The notes: generated by a model not told the origin, from the sequence alone. Shown: positions 9,546 through 21,427, counted from the first letter of the stretch. The stretch is DNA of 64,000 bases from Dipteris shenzhenensis (GCA_047967505.1 CM106540.1); one strand, 5' to 3'. Program-made: numbers and translations.

Positions 9546-12500
9546 TTTAAAGAAAAAGTCATATATTCCATTCAAAACGAATCATACAACAGGTGGTAGA
9601 GAAAGTACTCTATCCCTAGCCTCAACAATGTGGCAAAAAAGCCATGGTGGTGGTCTAAAATGCCACGACATCCCAAAAGGGGTCAAATGAAAAAATAATG
9701 AGCAGTCCCATGTCCTCATGAAGGATAAAAGTCTCCCACAAGCTGCCAAAGAGGTGCCTGTACACCGCTCCCACTGACTCCTGAGAGTGAAGATAATCTC
9801 CGCCCAAATGGAAGCGAGAGTGTCAGCCTCCGTGCATAAATGGCCCCCAAGGACAAAAGAACATCGCGAACACCATATCCACCATAGGGTAATGCTGGAA
9901 ATCACCTCCCAGGCTGACCCTGCAGGTGAAGTAGGCATGGAATCCTGAGCTGGTATAGGTACCAAAAGTAAATCCTGTGGCTCCATGATGCTGACATCTG
10001 TGGGACCCCGTCTCTGGCGACGCTGCATGAAGAAACCATGGTCTCCTGGCTCTGACTCAAAGAGAGCAAAGGCTCCAGATCCTCTCTCCCAAAGGGCAGC
10101 GCCCCATGTCATCAGAAAGGACTCGGATGTAACATATGAGAACAACCTGAAGATACCTGTCCATACCACTCTAGAGCTGGGGCAGCTCCATAAACAATGC
10201 CTACTAGATTCCTCTGCAAGCTGACAACGCATACACAAGGAGGGTCTACCCATCTGCTGAAGCCAAGTACCCACAGGTATACCCCTATGTATAGTGAGCC
10301 AAAGAAAGTAGGAGACTTTCCTAGCTCTACTGATGCCCCAAAAGTGAGTCCAGTAGCTCAGCAAGAGCTCTGCAGTAAGTCTGTGCGTGCCAATGTTGTG
10401 AGGCAAATGGTAGGTGATGAGAGTCTCTCTGCTGAAGCCTGTAACCTGCCCTCGTCGAGTACTGGAAAAAAGAAAGAGGACGAACGCCTGCCACCGGAGT
10501 AGGCCACGCCCACTCACCTGGGTCCCAGTCGAGCTCCACAAGAGGTCGACCCTGAAAAATCCAAAGTCTCCATCTAGGATCCTCTGCAATGGTCAACCTG
10601 GAAGGATCTGTGGCCCATTCCTTACCCAGGCAACCAATGACCCTGACTCTCTGCCAAAGGAGCTCCTGCCGATCCAGGGGCTGAGTGGGATACAATCTGT
10701 GAGAGGAGTCCGTCTCAAAATAAGTAAACGGTGCCGGTCCTAAACGAACTCCAATGCATAGCCTAGCCTCACTAAAACAACCTGACCAAGTAGAGATGGG
10801 ATGAACATAGGCTGGATCTGTAAGCATATCCCTCCACTCCTGAGGAATAGCTCTCATGATCAGTAATCTGGTGGCAGCAATCTGTCCAAGTGGCCCGTGT
10901 CTATCTCTGATCTCCTCCTCTGACATCTCCACACCTCCTCTGAACCAATCTCCGACTGTCACAACCCCCTGAGCATGCCATCTGGCCAAGGGAGTCCTAA
11001 GTTTTGTACCAAGGGAAGATCCCTGATATCGAACCAGGGGGTTATGATAGAGTGGCTGTCGGGCAATTTCCTCTCTGGAGGAGGGAAATGCTTTGATGAG
11101 GTGTTGTCGAAAGTGATCCCATATCTGAATAAGCCTTTTCACAAGTGATGAGGAAGGCTGAGAATGCTGGTCCGCCAGGAAGATCCAACTGACTCTACCT
11201 GCCCACTGGCCTGCTGCTCTGGGGGTGCACAGGTGAATCCCATGCAATAGGAACTGCTTCCACGGCTGATCTCCTGGAGTCAAACCTCTAACAAGAAGTT
11301 TAACTAAAAGGGCTCTACTCTGCATCTCAGGATCAAGAACCCCAAGTCCTCCCTACGAGGAGGATAAAGTGATAGTATCCCATGAAACCCTGGCCCTAGT
11401 GTCCTCAGAACCGTCGCCACCACTCCACAGGAAGTTCTAGAGCAATCTCCTCACCTGACGGATCGAGTCAGCATGAAAGCACCAACATGACACAACGTAC
11501 CACATAGTCGCTAGTAGAACCTGGTTGAGTATTAGCGCTCTTCTGGCCAAAGAAAGTCTAGCCGTGCTCCAGTAGGCTAGCTTTCTCCGGATGCTCTCAA
11601 GAACTGGGGCAAACTGTTGCGTCGGGGACACCTCAATGCCAATCTGGAAGCCTAGATATCTCATGGAGGTGCCTCTGGAAATCCATACAAAGCCTCTGTC
11701 TCCTCCCCATGCTGGGGTATCCTGCTGAGCTCCTGTCCAGATGCCTTTTGATTTGTTCCAATTGACAAGTCCCCCTGAGGCTAGGCAGAACTTGTCAATT
11801 GAATCCGCAGCGGTAGCGAGACTATATGCATCTCCTCTGACTGTCAGTGCCGTGTCGTCAGCAAACTCAGTGTCCAAAAGCTCCTGCTCCTGCCGGATAG
11901 GCAGATGGAGGCCCAAAGTGCCATGACTGGTAGCCTGCATAAAGTATCCCATAGCCTCCGCTACGAAAAGGAAAAGGTAAGGTGCAAGCGGGCATCCCTG
12001 TCGTACCGATCTGGATAGCTGAAAAGCCAGTCCTCTGCCTCCACAGACCACCATCCTGCTAGAAGAGGGAGAGTAAAGTGAGGAGACCCAAGAAATCCAT
12101 CTATCACTGAAGCCTAGCCTCCTCATAGTGCCCTCCAAGAAACCCTAGTCCACCCTATCATAAGACTGCTCAAAATCGAGAAGAAGAACTGCAATCTCCT
12201 GCTGACTCTCCTTCGCCCAGTGAGTGGCCTCCCAAAAAGTGAAGATGTTATCCAAGATACTCTGATCTTGGACAAATCCTGTCTGAGTAGCTCTGATGAT
12301 ATCTGGCAGCATAGGCTTTAGGCGAAGAGCCAAGGTCTTCGCTAGGATCTTGTAGGTTGTCCCTAGAAGTGTAATGGGTCTCCAATTACGTAGGACTGTC
12401 TTGTCTCCCCCTTTCGGGATGAGACAAATCATACCTATGCATAATGTCTCACCCAAAGATCCTGTATCGAGAGCCTCTGAAAAGGCAGAGAGTAGATGAG

Positions 12501-13230
12501 GCCCAATCATATCCCAAAGAGCTCTAAAAAGAAGTGGCAACAAACTGTCCTCCCCCGGGCATCTATCTCTGGGCAGCTCATGTAACGCGTCCGTGATCTC
12601 CAGGAGTGATAGTGGGCTATCCAAAACATGACTCATCATGTCTGAGACCATCAGGGGGACATGACTCCAAATCTCCTCTCTGGCTCTGATCATCTCCTCG
12701 CTGACTGGATCGGCGGTGTAAAGAGTGAAATAGAAATCAGAAGTGATCTCAACAAGATGGTGAGGGTCCGTCTGAAGAGACCCGGCCTCATCCACAAGTC
12801 TACGAAGACTGTCCAAAGAGTATCTCTGACCCACTGCCCTGAAGAACTCTCTAGAGCATCTATCCCCCTTCTGAATCCAAAAAGTCTGCTGGGAGTAAAA
12901 CCTGAACTGGGCCCTCCTGCCCTGAATCTCCTCTAGTCTCTCCTAAGCCTCCGAAAGCTGCCCTCTGATGAAAAGAGAATGAGGAAAACTCTAAATGAAT
13001 CTCTGAAGTCTAGATACCTCCGCTCTTGCATTCCGATCTCTGATTCTGAGCTTTTTCTTCTCCTCTTTTGCCCTCAACTGGCAGGCCATGCTAACTTTAG
13101 CCAAAGCCCCCACTTGCAGCAGGGGGAGATCAGAGGTGGTGGTATGCACGCACAGAGAGATGGTTTGCAGAATTAAGGCTCCACATGGACAGACTATCCC
13201 CTTTCCAATATAGCATGGATGCTCCTTTCT
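9546..13230 (-). mobile_element. LINE-Q, L1-type LINE inserted in LINE-P
   Basis: Minus-strand L1-type LINE whose 3' end is at the left. It starts upstream of RT with a basic linker (QLRAKEEKKKLRIRDRNA, near 13040), so it is 5'-truncated and lacks ORF1 and endonuclease. It splits the LINE-P C-terminal domain. I could not define a clean target-site duplication. The poly-A tail is very short or degraded (TCTTTAAAGAAAAAG at the left edge). Confidence 0.8.
9582..13215 (-). pseudogene. LINE-Q ORF2: RT plus zf-RVT domain, broken
   Basis: RT motifs in order are: TYKILAKTLALRLKPMLPD, TQTGFVQDQSILDNIF, motif A LLLDFEQSYDRVD, motif B SVRQGCPLAPYLFLF and motif C EFADDTAL (FADD). A conserved C-terminal region follows (WRLWIFQGRPLVELDWDPGE) and a zf-RVT zinc motif CMRCQLAEESSRHCLWSC. 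One frame runs from 12834 to 10327, interrupted by TAG at 12142-12144 (Trp to stop) and two stops between 11436 and 11326. A frameshift near 10450 moves to the last frame, which ends at 9582. The sequence is close to the LINEs at 27041 and 29910. Confidence 0.85.
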
Positions 13231-13239
13231 CTCCCTCCT

Positions 13240-14056
13240 ATCACACGGGGTCAACCAAGTTATTCGTGAGGATCTAATACAGCTACACACATTCTGGACT
13301 TGGTTGGGCCCGAGTGATCTTCCAATGAAGCTGGGCTTCTACAGAGATCACTTCTTACATATCACAATGGAGGGTTTCATTGATCCACCAGGATACACGC
13401 AGATTCACCTACCCCACTCGTTGAGGATCTCCCTTGGGCAATTCCGGGTCTCTTCACACAGACTTTGTATCGAGAGCGGCCAAGCAGAGCGGTTACCCAG
13501 GGAGAGGCGCATGTGCACACTGTGTGACATGCAGGAGGTTGCGATAGAGGGACATTTCATCTTCAGATGTCCTGTTTACTATGAGATCCGAGGGCGTTTC
13601 TACTGCCTCTTCAGAGATAGTTATGGGATGTTGGCTCGGGTCCTCTCCTACCCAGACCAACGATGTTTGGCTGGTTTCATTCATGAGATGCTCAGACACC
13701 GAGATAGGATACTCCGAGCACGGAGACAAGAGCAGACTTCTCCCTTGACTGATACCTCTCAGAGCTCTATCACGGAGTTCTTTCAGCCAGATCACAGACC
13801 CCCATGAGGTGAGACCTCGACATGACCGCGACCCGAAGCCTATGACCCGACAGCTCAAACAGAGGATTGACTCACAGATCACACTTGGGGACATCCCCTC
13901 CTTGTTTAGGGTCGGAGACCGACCGACGGGGGTGACGATGGCCTTGGTTAGACGTAGAGCTACGACCAGGAGACGTACCAGGACTGCACCCTTGAGGGGC
14001 GACAGCGCTCTATTGCTGACCTCATGCCTCCGCTTCCACAGCCTCACCCATCCTGA
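13240..14056 (+). pseudogene. LINE-P ORF2 C-terminus with PIP-box-like motifs
   Basis: This resumes the LINE-P protein after LINE-Q. It contains a cysteine/histidine cluster CTLCDMQEVAIEGHFIFRC (13517-13573), which resembles the zinc-binding C terminus of many LINE ORF2 proteins. It is followed by QSSITEFF (13760-13783), a full match to the PCNA-interacting consensus Q-x-x-[ILM]-x-x-[FY]-[FY]. A frame change follows the TGA at 13805. The end reads QRSIADLMPPLP (from 14003) and stops at 14054. The copy at 61713-62202 preserves the same order. See the findings for the PIP interpretation. Confidence 0.7.
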
Positions 14057-14121
14057 TGTTCTGTTGCTGACGATGATGATGATGATGGTTATGATGGTGA
14101 TGCCCACGATGATGCTAAGAT

Positions 14122-14122
<1 letters not shown>

Positions 14123-14154
<32 letters not shown>
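14123..14154. repeat. (TA)n microsatellite in LINE-P 3' UTR
   Basis: About 15 uninterrupted TA units following a GATGATGATG stretch. It is absent from the other LINE-P 3' UTR copy near 62230, so it expanded after insertion. Confidence 0.9.
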
Positions 14155-14157
<3 letters not shown>

Positions 14158-14350
14158 GGGATATGACTATACTGTACTTACGACTTAGTACTGCCATTTT
14201 GCATTTTATTGCACTTCTGCATTGGTGTGGATGTTTATTTAGTAGCTCCACTACCACAGCTCATTGTGTTCAGGTTTTTTTGCAGTCTCATAGACCCATC
14301 GGTCTTCCGAAGACTTTAATAAACTTTCTTTTTTTCTTTCTTTCTCCTCT

Positions 14351-15547
14351 TGTAGACACCACACTCTTGGCACTCTTATGCACGCATACGACATTCCTCA
14401 CCAGCCATCACCTAACCTCTCCCGGTTATCTCGCCCCACCTCTTGCACATTGTTGTCGGTGGCGTCGAACACACAAAGTTGAACTGTGGTACCGATTTCA
14501 ATAAACGCTTCAGAGAAATCTGGACTAGCGCATCCAGAAGGTATTGAGCTCCAAAGGCTGCTGCCTGCATCCAGAGGTGTTTTTTATCGCTGAATTGCCG
14601 CTGCATGCTTTCTAAAGCACTCATTCCAAAGCAAGGCTGTCATTGAGCAGGGCAACTCTAGCCTCCATCCAGTTATTTCTCAAATTGTTTCTAAGTGGTA
14701 TTGTTTAAAGTTAAGTCCTTGGAAATGATGCAATGTGGCTGTTAGTAATGAATATGCAATGCAAGTTATGGTCTACTGCCCTTTAGGAAACTGAAGGCCG
14801 GTTACACAAGCTAGCAGGTTTGCAAAGCCCCACGGGCTTAGAGCAGATGGACAGAATGTCCTCTGCGTGAAGAGTCGAACGAAGAAGATGAAGAGGAGAA
14901 AGAAGAATAGAAACTGCGGCTGGGAGACTTTCTTCTAGCTTTCAACTCCGAGAACCAAGAGATCTTCTTCTTCTACTTGGCGTGGACTTCTCTCCTTTGC
15001 CTCAAGCTATGGCGCTTTCGAATTGATCCTATGGGAGAAGATGATGATGGGCTAGGGAAACGTCTCTAGCTCACTTTCTTGGGGGAAGAAACTGTCACAC
15101 GCTTCAACACTCGCTCCATAGAATCAGCTTCAAAGAGATGCTGAAATCGAGGGTTCTTTTCAAAGAGTTAAAACTCCTGGATCTTGACTTTTACGAAGCC
15201 AAACTTGCTCAAAAGTCAAAAAGATCAAGGCTGAACTATTTCAAGGCTTTGCTGATCCGAAAAGTACTGGATTGTTGACCAACAAGCAAGCAATACTGGA
15301 TGGCAATTTGGGACAGCTTCAAGGACTTGAACTGAAATCAACACTTCTTACAGAAATCGTCAAAACAATTCGTTGTTTTAAGACAGCAAATAGGGCTGAA
15401 TCGAATCGTCAAGACTTGGGGCTGATTGCAGCTTGAAATGCACTTGATCTCCTGGCTGAAATCATGAATTGGAGTGGAGTAATGGGGTTGAGTAAGCTGC
15501 GCCTAGAATCGTGATCAAGCTGGCAGCTGTTGGTCTGGATCATTCAC
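14351..15547. other. Unassigned sequence
   Basis: No convincing gene or element. A minus-strand ORF at 14624-14412 and purine-rich tracts (14870-14930) were inspected without recognising a family. It separates LINE-P from the truncated Copia C2. Confidence 0.35.
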
Positions 15548-17040
15548 AATTGGAGGCAACTCAGCTTTGAAATCTGCAATTATTTCGTCATTTGACCCTG
15601 TGAGCAACATGTCATCTACATAAAGAATGATGACCAAAATATCCCCCCCCATCCTTCTTGATGTAGAGGGTGCTTTCCGTGGGACCATTATGTAACACCT
15701 TACTTGCCAAGAATGCATCAATCTTGGCATACCATGCAAGTGGGGCTTGTTTCAACCCATATAAAGCTTTATTCAGCTTGCAAACTTGAAGTGCATTGCC
15801 AGAAAGTTCAAATCGAAGAGGTTGTTTGACATAAACCTCTTCCTGCAAGTCCCCATTATGGAAAGCTGTTTTTATATCCAACTGATGGACATTCCAACCA
15901 AAATTTGCAGCCATGGCAACAACTGACCGTATGGTGATCATCCGGGATGTAGGAGCAAAAGTCTCCTCATAATCTATGCCCTTCTTCTGTGCATAGCCTT
16001 TGGCAACCAACCTTTCCTTGTACCTGTCAATGGACCCATCTGGCTTCCTTTTCACTTTGCATTTGGTACCAATGGCAGGCTTACCTGGTGGCAAATCCAC
16101 AACATCCCAAGTCTGATTTTTCTCAATGGACTGCAACTCATTGTCCCTGCGTGCCTTATTACAATACGAGTTCTGCCAAGCAAAGGTGCCTCAAGCCTAC
16201 TCTCCCTGAGAGTCTGTAGCAACCAATTCGAAACTGTTTTGGCTGCATGTATCGCTTGAATCTCTTGCCTGAGAACTTCATCCATACCCTATGGAGGTAC
16301 ATCCATATCCTATGGAGGTACAAAATCAGCATGTGGCTGAATCGGGGCATGTGGATCAGGAGGAGATTGCTGTAAATTCTGATTTTCAGCATGAGCCTCA
16401 ACTGGGGAGCCAAATGCTATAGGAAGCATCCCCTCCAAAACATCATCTAAAGAAGTTGGAATAGTAAATTCAGCATGTGTATGTGCCGAATTCTCTGAAA
16501 AAATAGCGTCTCTACTCACAAAAATCTTGCAAGAAGCAGGATTGTAGAGACGATAGCCTTTACTTTGTGCACTATACCCAACAGAATGCACTTAAGTGCC
16601 TTATCTGACAACTTATGTCGAAACTCCACACGCACGTGGACATATGCAACACAACCAAAAACTCTCAAGTGATCCACTGAAGGCTTTCTCCCATGCCATG
16701 AGTGATTGTCTTTAAAGCGCCTTTGTGGGAGCCCGATTCAAAACATAATTTGCACACATGAGGCCTTCGAGCCAAAACCTATGAGGCAACTTCTTGCTAG
16801 TAAGCATGCATCTATCCATCTCCATAAAAGTGCGATTTTTGCGCTCAGCTTTACCATTTTGCTTAGGTATAAGCCTCACCGTAAGCTCATGCGTGATGCC
16901 TTTCTCCTTCAAAAATGCCTCAAACTCATGAGACATATACTCCCCCCCTCTGTCTGTCCGAAGTGTCTGCACCTTGAGTCCTGTCTCATTTTCAACCATA
17001 GCCACAAAGTGTTTGAAATGCATAAACACTTTTGATTTTG

Positions 17041-17764
17041 CCTTAAGACCATAGACCCAAGTATAATTGGTGAAGTCATCTATAAATGTAACATAATAGA
17101 GATAACTACCAAAAGCAGATATCCTCATGGAACCGCACACATCACTGTGTATAAACTGTAATTTACGAGTGGCTCTTATTGCACCATCCTTCTTAAAAGA
17201 AAATCTATGAACCTTCATATGCATGAGAAGCAGGTGACTCCAAAGGAGGCAATGCATCAATCATAGCATGCTTCTGAAGTGTCATCAATAGCTCATGTGT
17301 CCATATCTGGCATGCCATAACTCTGCATTCTCCATCGCAGCAGTGGGAGTGCTCACTAAAAGTGCAAGATCGGATCATAAATGTCAAGCTGAAACGGACC
17401 CCGATACAAAGTGCCAGACAACATCAAAGCATAGTCATTCTCTTTGTCTTGGAACAGATCGAATCTTTTCTCATAAATGTCAAGCTGAAAAAGACCCCGA
17501 TACAAAGTGCCAGACAACATTAAAGCATAGTCATTCTCTTTGCCTTAAGATCATAGACCCAAGTATAATTGGTGAAGTCATCTATGAATGTAACATAATA
17601 GAGATAACTACCAAAAGCAAATGTCTTCATGAGACCGCAGACATCAGTGTATATAAACTGTAATTTACGAGTGGCTCTTACTGCACCATCCTTCTTAAAA
17701 GATAATCTATGAACCTTCACATGCATGAGGAGAAGGTGACTCCAAAAGAGGCAATGCATGAACC
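17041..17764 (-). repeat. Second duplication in Copia C2 integrase, offset ~502 bp
   Basis: The integrase segment at 17041-17262 (YLYYVTFIDDFTNYTWVYGLKAKSK) recurs at 17543-17764. A short piece around 17380-17525 (CGATACAAAGTGCCAGACAAC) is also repeated. Together with the 463-bp unit this makes a stepwise tandem expansion inside one dead element. Confidence 0.8.
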
Positions 17765-18684
17765 ATAGCATGCTTCTGAAGTGTCATCAAAAGCTCATGT
17801 GTCCATACCTGGCATGCCATAACTCTGCATTCTGCATCGCAGCAGTGGGAGTGCTCACTGAAAGTGCAAGATCGGATCTTTTCTCATAAATGTTAAGCTG
17901 AAAAAGACCCCGATACAAAGTCCCAGACAACATCAAAGCATAGTCATTCTCTTTGTCTCGGACTGCATACTTAGCATCATCAAATATAACCTGAAATCCT
18001 CCTCTATTGAGAGAGGACACTGAAAGCAAATTCTTCTTTATGCCTGGCACATAGAGAACATCTGTAATTCTGAAATCTATGTCATCCGTGGATGTGAGTA
18101 TGATGTCCCCCACTCCACACACTGAATAAGAAGAATTATTTGCACATGTCACCTTCTTTTTAGTAGGTGGTGGATGCAAAGATGCAAAAAGGCTCTTCTT
18201 AGAAGTGATGTGCTTAGAAGCTGAACCATAGCATGCTTCTGAAGTGTCATCAAAAGCTCATGTGTCCATACCTGGCATGCCATAACTCTGCATTCTGCAT
18301 CGCAGCAGTGGGAGTGCTCATTGAAAGTGCAAGATCGGATCTTTTCTCATAAATGCTAAGCTGAAAAAGACCCCGATACAAAGTGCCAGACAACATCAAA
18401 GCATAGTCATTCTCTTTGTCTCGGACTGCATACTTAGCATCATCAAATATAACCTGAAATCCTCCTCTATTGAGAGAGGACACTGAAAGCAAATTCTTCT
18501 TTATGCCTGGCACATAGAGAACATCTGTAATTCTGAAATCTCTGTCATCCGTGGATGTGAGTATGATGTCCCCCACTCCACACACTGAATAAGAAGAATT
18601 ATTTGCACATGTCACCTTCTTTTTAGTAGGTGGTGGATGCAAAGATGCAAAAAGGCTCTTCTTAGAAGTGATGTGCTTAGAAGC
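17759..18684 (-). repeat. 463-bp tandem duplication in Copia C2
   Basis: Positions 17759-18221 and 18222-18684 are near-identical head-to-tail copies. They cover the protease end and pre-integrase (CANNSSYSVCGVGD to HARYGHMSF). Few differences are visible (for example DDIDFR versus DDRDFR). The junction has short shared sequence (TGAACCATAGCATGC near 17759 and 18222). Confidence 0.85.
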
Positions 18685-19946
18685 ACCACTATCAAAATAC
18701 GTGGCTGTAGTATCTAGACTATCCACTGAAAAATCTGAAATGCAAGACAGAAGGCATAGTGCTCTTCCACAAAGTTGGTTGTAACATCCCCTCATGTGCA
18801 TTAGGAGTTGATGCATCTGAGACAGTCATACATGAATCCCTTTTCTTTTCTTCAGCTATGCACTTCTTGCATTCACCAATGTACTGGCTTCTTGCAATAG
18901 TGAAAAAAGCCCTTCTTCTTAGGCTTATCTGCATCACCTTTAACCTTACAAGAGGGCTATCCTGAATCAGCTTTATGTTGATGTGCGGGCTGATTGGCAT
19001 GTTGCTTTTTCTGCCCTTTTCCTTTGGGCTTGAACTTAGAAAGCATGGCATGCTCGCCAACCCGTGTTGCCATATTTCTTCTTGTCTACTCTTCCTGCAA
19101 CAAAAGTCCTACCAACTTGTAAAAAGAGGGAGGATTGCTACCCCCCCTCAAGGACAAATTCAGCGAGTGTGGAAACTAAGATAAGACTCACGAAGAGGAT
19201 TCAGAGTCGTGGTAATCATCTCTGAATCCGGAATACCTTCATCTATATTCAGCAACTGTTCCCTCAAATCAGTTTTGTGAGGTGAGCATTCATGGAATCT
19301 CCCTCATCCATATGTGTATGAGATAACTCTCTCTTCAGGAAGGAAACTCTAGCATCATTTCTTGCTGCAAACATGCTCTCTAAAATCTCCCAAGCTGCCT
19401 TCGAGATCTTGCACGACCGAATGTGAGGAATAATGAATCTTTTGACAGAAAGAGAGAAATAACAGAAAGATCTTGTGCATCCCTAGCATAGAATCCCATT
19501 TTGTCTACTTTATTGTGGGAGCCACTGGAGTAGCAGCTGCACCAATTACTTGTGCTGCATTTTGACCTCTACCCCTGCCTCCAACTGTAGGAGTGACAAG
19601 TATAGCCACAGAATCTGGCCTTGCCTCATCTCCATTGACATAATCCCAGAGATGTCTGCCAACCAAGATGTTGCGAGCCATAAAACTCCACAAGGAGTAG
19701 TTGGTGCCATCCAACTTATCCTCCTGTGTGAGGACTCCAAACACCTCATTGGGGTTGTTCAGAGCCATTTCTGCCAGAAAACCCAAAAAATACAGCAAAC
19801 TAGACGAGTAAAATCCCTTCTTGGGATGTAAAATGCACAACCAGAGTCTGCCAAAGAAAATCTGCCCAAAGAAATGCACCACAATGCTCTACAAATGCCC
19901 AAAAATTTGCAAAGAAAATCTGCAAGAAGTGACAAAAGTCTGCAAC

Positions 19947-20040
19947 TTTTTTTTTTCAAGAAAAATACTTCATTAAGTACGAACAAAAACCACGAGAGCA
20001 AGCTCAAATGCGGGAGTACATCATGCAATGCATGAGGGGA
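19947..20040 (-). mobile_element. LINE-Q-family 3' tail
   Basis: A T-run, then ATTAAGTA, AGAGCAAGCT and GTACATCATGCAATGCA, match the tail of the LINE at 1711-2243 (TTAAGTATTAAAG..GAGCAAGCTTC..TACATCATGCAATGCA). The insert is very short, and no clean target duplication was found on the right side. Confidence 0.6.
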
Positions 20041-20494
20041 AAAAATGATGGGATATCTCAAGGTGTATGCCTCAGGCACACCTTGGTTTCTATGTGTGAG
20101 TGGTTTCTATGTGTGAGTGCTAGAGGCACAGTTAGGTGCCCATAAGCACAGTTAGGTGGTGGAAAGCCACATAGGATGATTGAGAGAATCTAGGAGCACA
20201 TTGAGGAGATGATTGTGGAGCTCTGAAGTCATCAGTGATGTCAGTGAGCATGTATGAGGTGCCTACATAAGGACCTCACTCTTCTTCATTCCATAATGCA
20301 AGTATTCTGAGTTTGTGTCCACTCTACTCTTGATACAAGCAGCCATTCCACCAGAGTGGATTGACACAAATGACATGCCGATCACAGATTCCACTTAGTG
20401 GAGAGCGTTTTCAAGGACGGGCATTCCGTTACAGATTAGTGCACCATAGGATGCACGAGCATACCCTAGTCTTTGATGTTCAATTGGGAGGCAG
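20041..20494. other. LTR- or promoter-like sequence, unassigned
   Basis: It contains a 17-bp tandem (TGGTTTCTATGTGTGAG twice at 20084-20117), a TATA-like CTACATAAGG at ~20262, and short direct repeats. It was the target of Copia A: its right end joins 26696 once Copia A is removed. It may be part of an old LTR. No ORF. Confidence 0.3.
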
Positions 20495-20499
20495 ACTTA

Positions 20500-20770
20500 T
20501 GTTAGAATTATAGATATAATTCAGCAATGACCAATGTAATTCAATAAGCTAGTTAGGGGCACTTTTCCCTCTTTAAGAGGTTTTTTCCCCTAACCGCAGT
20601 TAGTTCACTAACTATGGTTAGTGACTACTAAGGTTTTGTCACTAGGACAAAACCTTATCTCTCACTCTTTGAGTTGTACTCTTTACACTCTTCTATTGCA
20701 ACTCAGCTCTCAAGTTTTCAGCTCTCAAGCTCTCACTCTCTTGCTCTCTCTCTCTCCGCATTTTATCACA
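20500..20770 (+). repeat. Copia A 5' LTR
   Basis: 271 bp, starting TGTTAGAATTATAG and ending TTATCACA. It has a GGTTAGTGACTACTAAGG region and a pyrimidine-rich 3' part (CTCTCTCTCTC) like the LTRs of Copia B. Confidence 0.95.
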
Positions 20771-20772
20771 TT

Positions 20773-20784
20773 TGGTATCAGAGC
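20773..20784 (+). other. Copia A primer-binding site
   Basis: TGGTATCAGAGC begins two bases after the LTR. It is complementary to the 3' end of plant initiator tRNA-Met, the usual primer for copia minus-strand DNA synthesis. Confidence 0.95.
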
Positions 20785-20896
20785 AATTGATCATGCTCCC
20801 TGCTCCTTCCCCGTTCAGCTCCAACCTATAGCCCACGCTCCTCCTGCTACATCTCGTCCATACCTGCTCGAAGCAGTCAAACGATTGCCCATACAG

Positions 20897-21427
20897 TCCG
20901 TACGACTATACGGAATCCATACTCTGCACGTCCATACCTTTCGTACCGTACCCCGCCGTACCGTACCTGCTCCATCCGTACCTTTCGTACTTGTAATCTC
21001 GAAGTGCATCCGCACCTTTCGTACCTGCAGTCTTGAAGTGCATCCGTACCTTCCGTACCTGCAGTCTCGAAGTACCGTGCGACTGTACGACTGTACAGCT
21101 CATCGCCGTACAGCCCCATATGTACCAACGCAATTCGTACCACCGTACCTTTTTTGCTAGCAACGATCATACACCCGTACGGACTCACGGTCCGTACAGT
21201 TCCTGCGCCGTACAGATCTGCAACACACGTGGCGCCGTCGTCTATACTCCGTACAGCTCCAGTCGTTCGTACTCCGTACCTTCATACAGTCATCCGTACA
21301 ATGTACGAATTTCTTACAAGACCGTACACTAATAGTTCCGTACTGTCAGCTCATTGAAGATTGAAAGTGTCCGTACACTTCTGTTGCAGGCCTTCTGTGC
21401 AGATTTTTATTTCTGCAGGTACTCGAG
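20897..21427 (+). other. GTAC-saturated leader of Copia A
   Basis: I count about 28 occurrences of GTAC here, mostly as CCGTAC or CGTACC, in a noncoding stretch between the primer site and gag. Chance would give about two. An equivalent tract lies at the same place in Copia B (41330-41720). Both strands carry spurious ORFs here because the repeat is self-complementary. Confidence 0.85.

Larger units (their letters stand above)
5461..14350 (+). mobile_element. LINE-P element: ORF1, EN, RT, C-terminus, (TTTC)n tail
   Basis: Plus-strand non-LTR retrotransposon. The order is a C-rich leader (5461-5900), ORF1 (5901-7510), endonuclease (7590-8214), reverse transcriptase (8226-9480), a cysteine/histidine C-terminal region (13240-14056), and a 3' UTR ending TAATAAACTTTC plus a T/C-rich tail near 14345. 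It is interrupted by LINE-Q on the minus strand (9546-13230). A second copy of the 3' part lies at 61713-62420, and isolated tails lie at 2669-2993 and 31694-31960. All reading frames are broken. The 5' boundary is a guess from the change in composition. Confidence 0.75.
15548..19768 (-). pseudogene. Ty1/copia gag-pol remnant (Copia C2), rearranged
   Basis: Minus-strand copia polyprotein related to Copia A and B. gag starts at ATG 19768 (MALNNPNEVFG..LDGTNYSLW). The protease motif YFDSGASKHITS is near 18690. Pre-integrase (ELWHARYGHM), integrase (FIHSDVCGSM, LRTDRGGEY, QNGKAERKNRTFMEMD) and RT (IGTKCKVKRKPDGSIDRYK, LNKALYGLKQAP, YVDDMLLTGSN) follow. It ends inside RT at about 15548, so RNase H and the 3' LTR are gone. 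The integrase/pre-integrase part is duplicated (see the repeats below). Many stops and shifts are present. In RT, Trp of the usual TRWVFK is lost (TKCKV). Confidence 0.8.

Noticed and set aside
9540-13240. Target-site duplication for LINE-Q
   Set aside because: Only partial similarity (TAGCACTGTCCTCTTT versus TAGCATGGATGCTCCTTT) was found; not good enough to call.
20815-21188. ORFs on both strands in the Copia A leader
   Set aside because: They arise from the self-complementary GTAC-rich tract and are not conserved as protein in Copia B.
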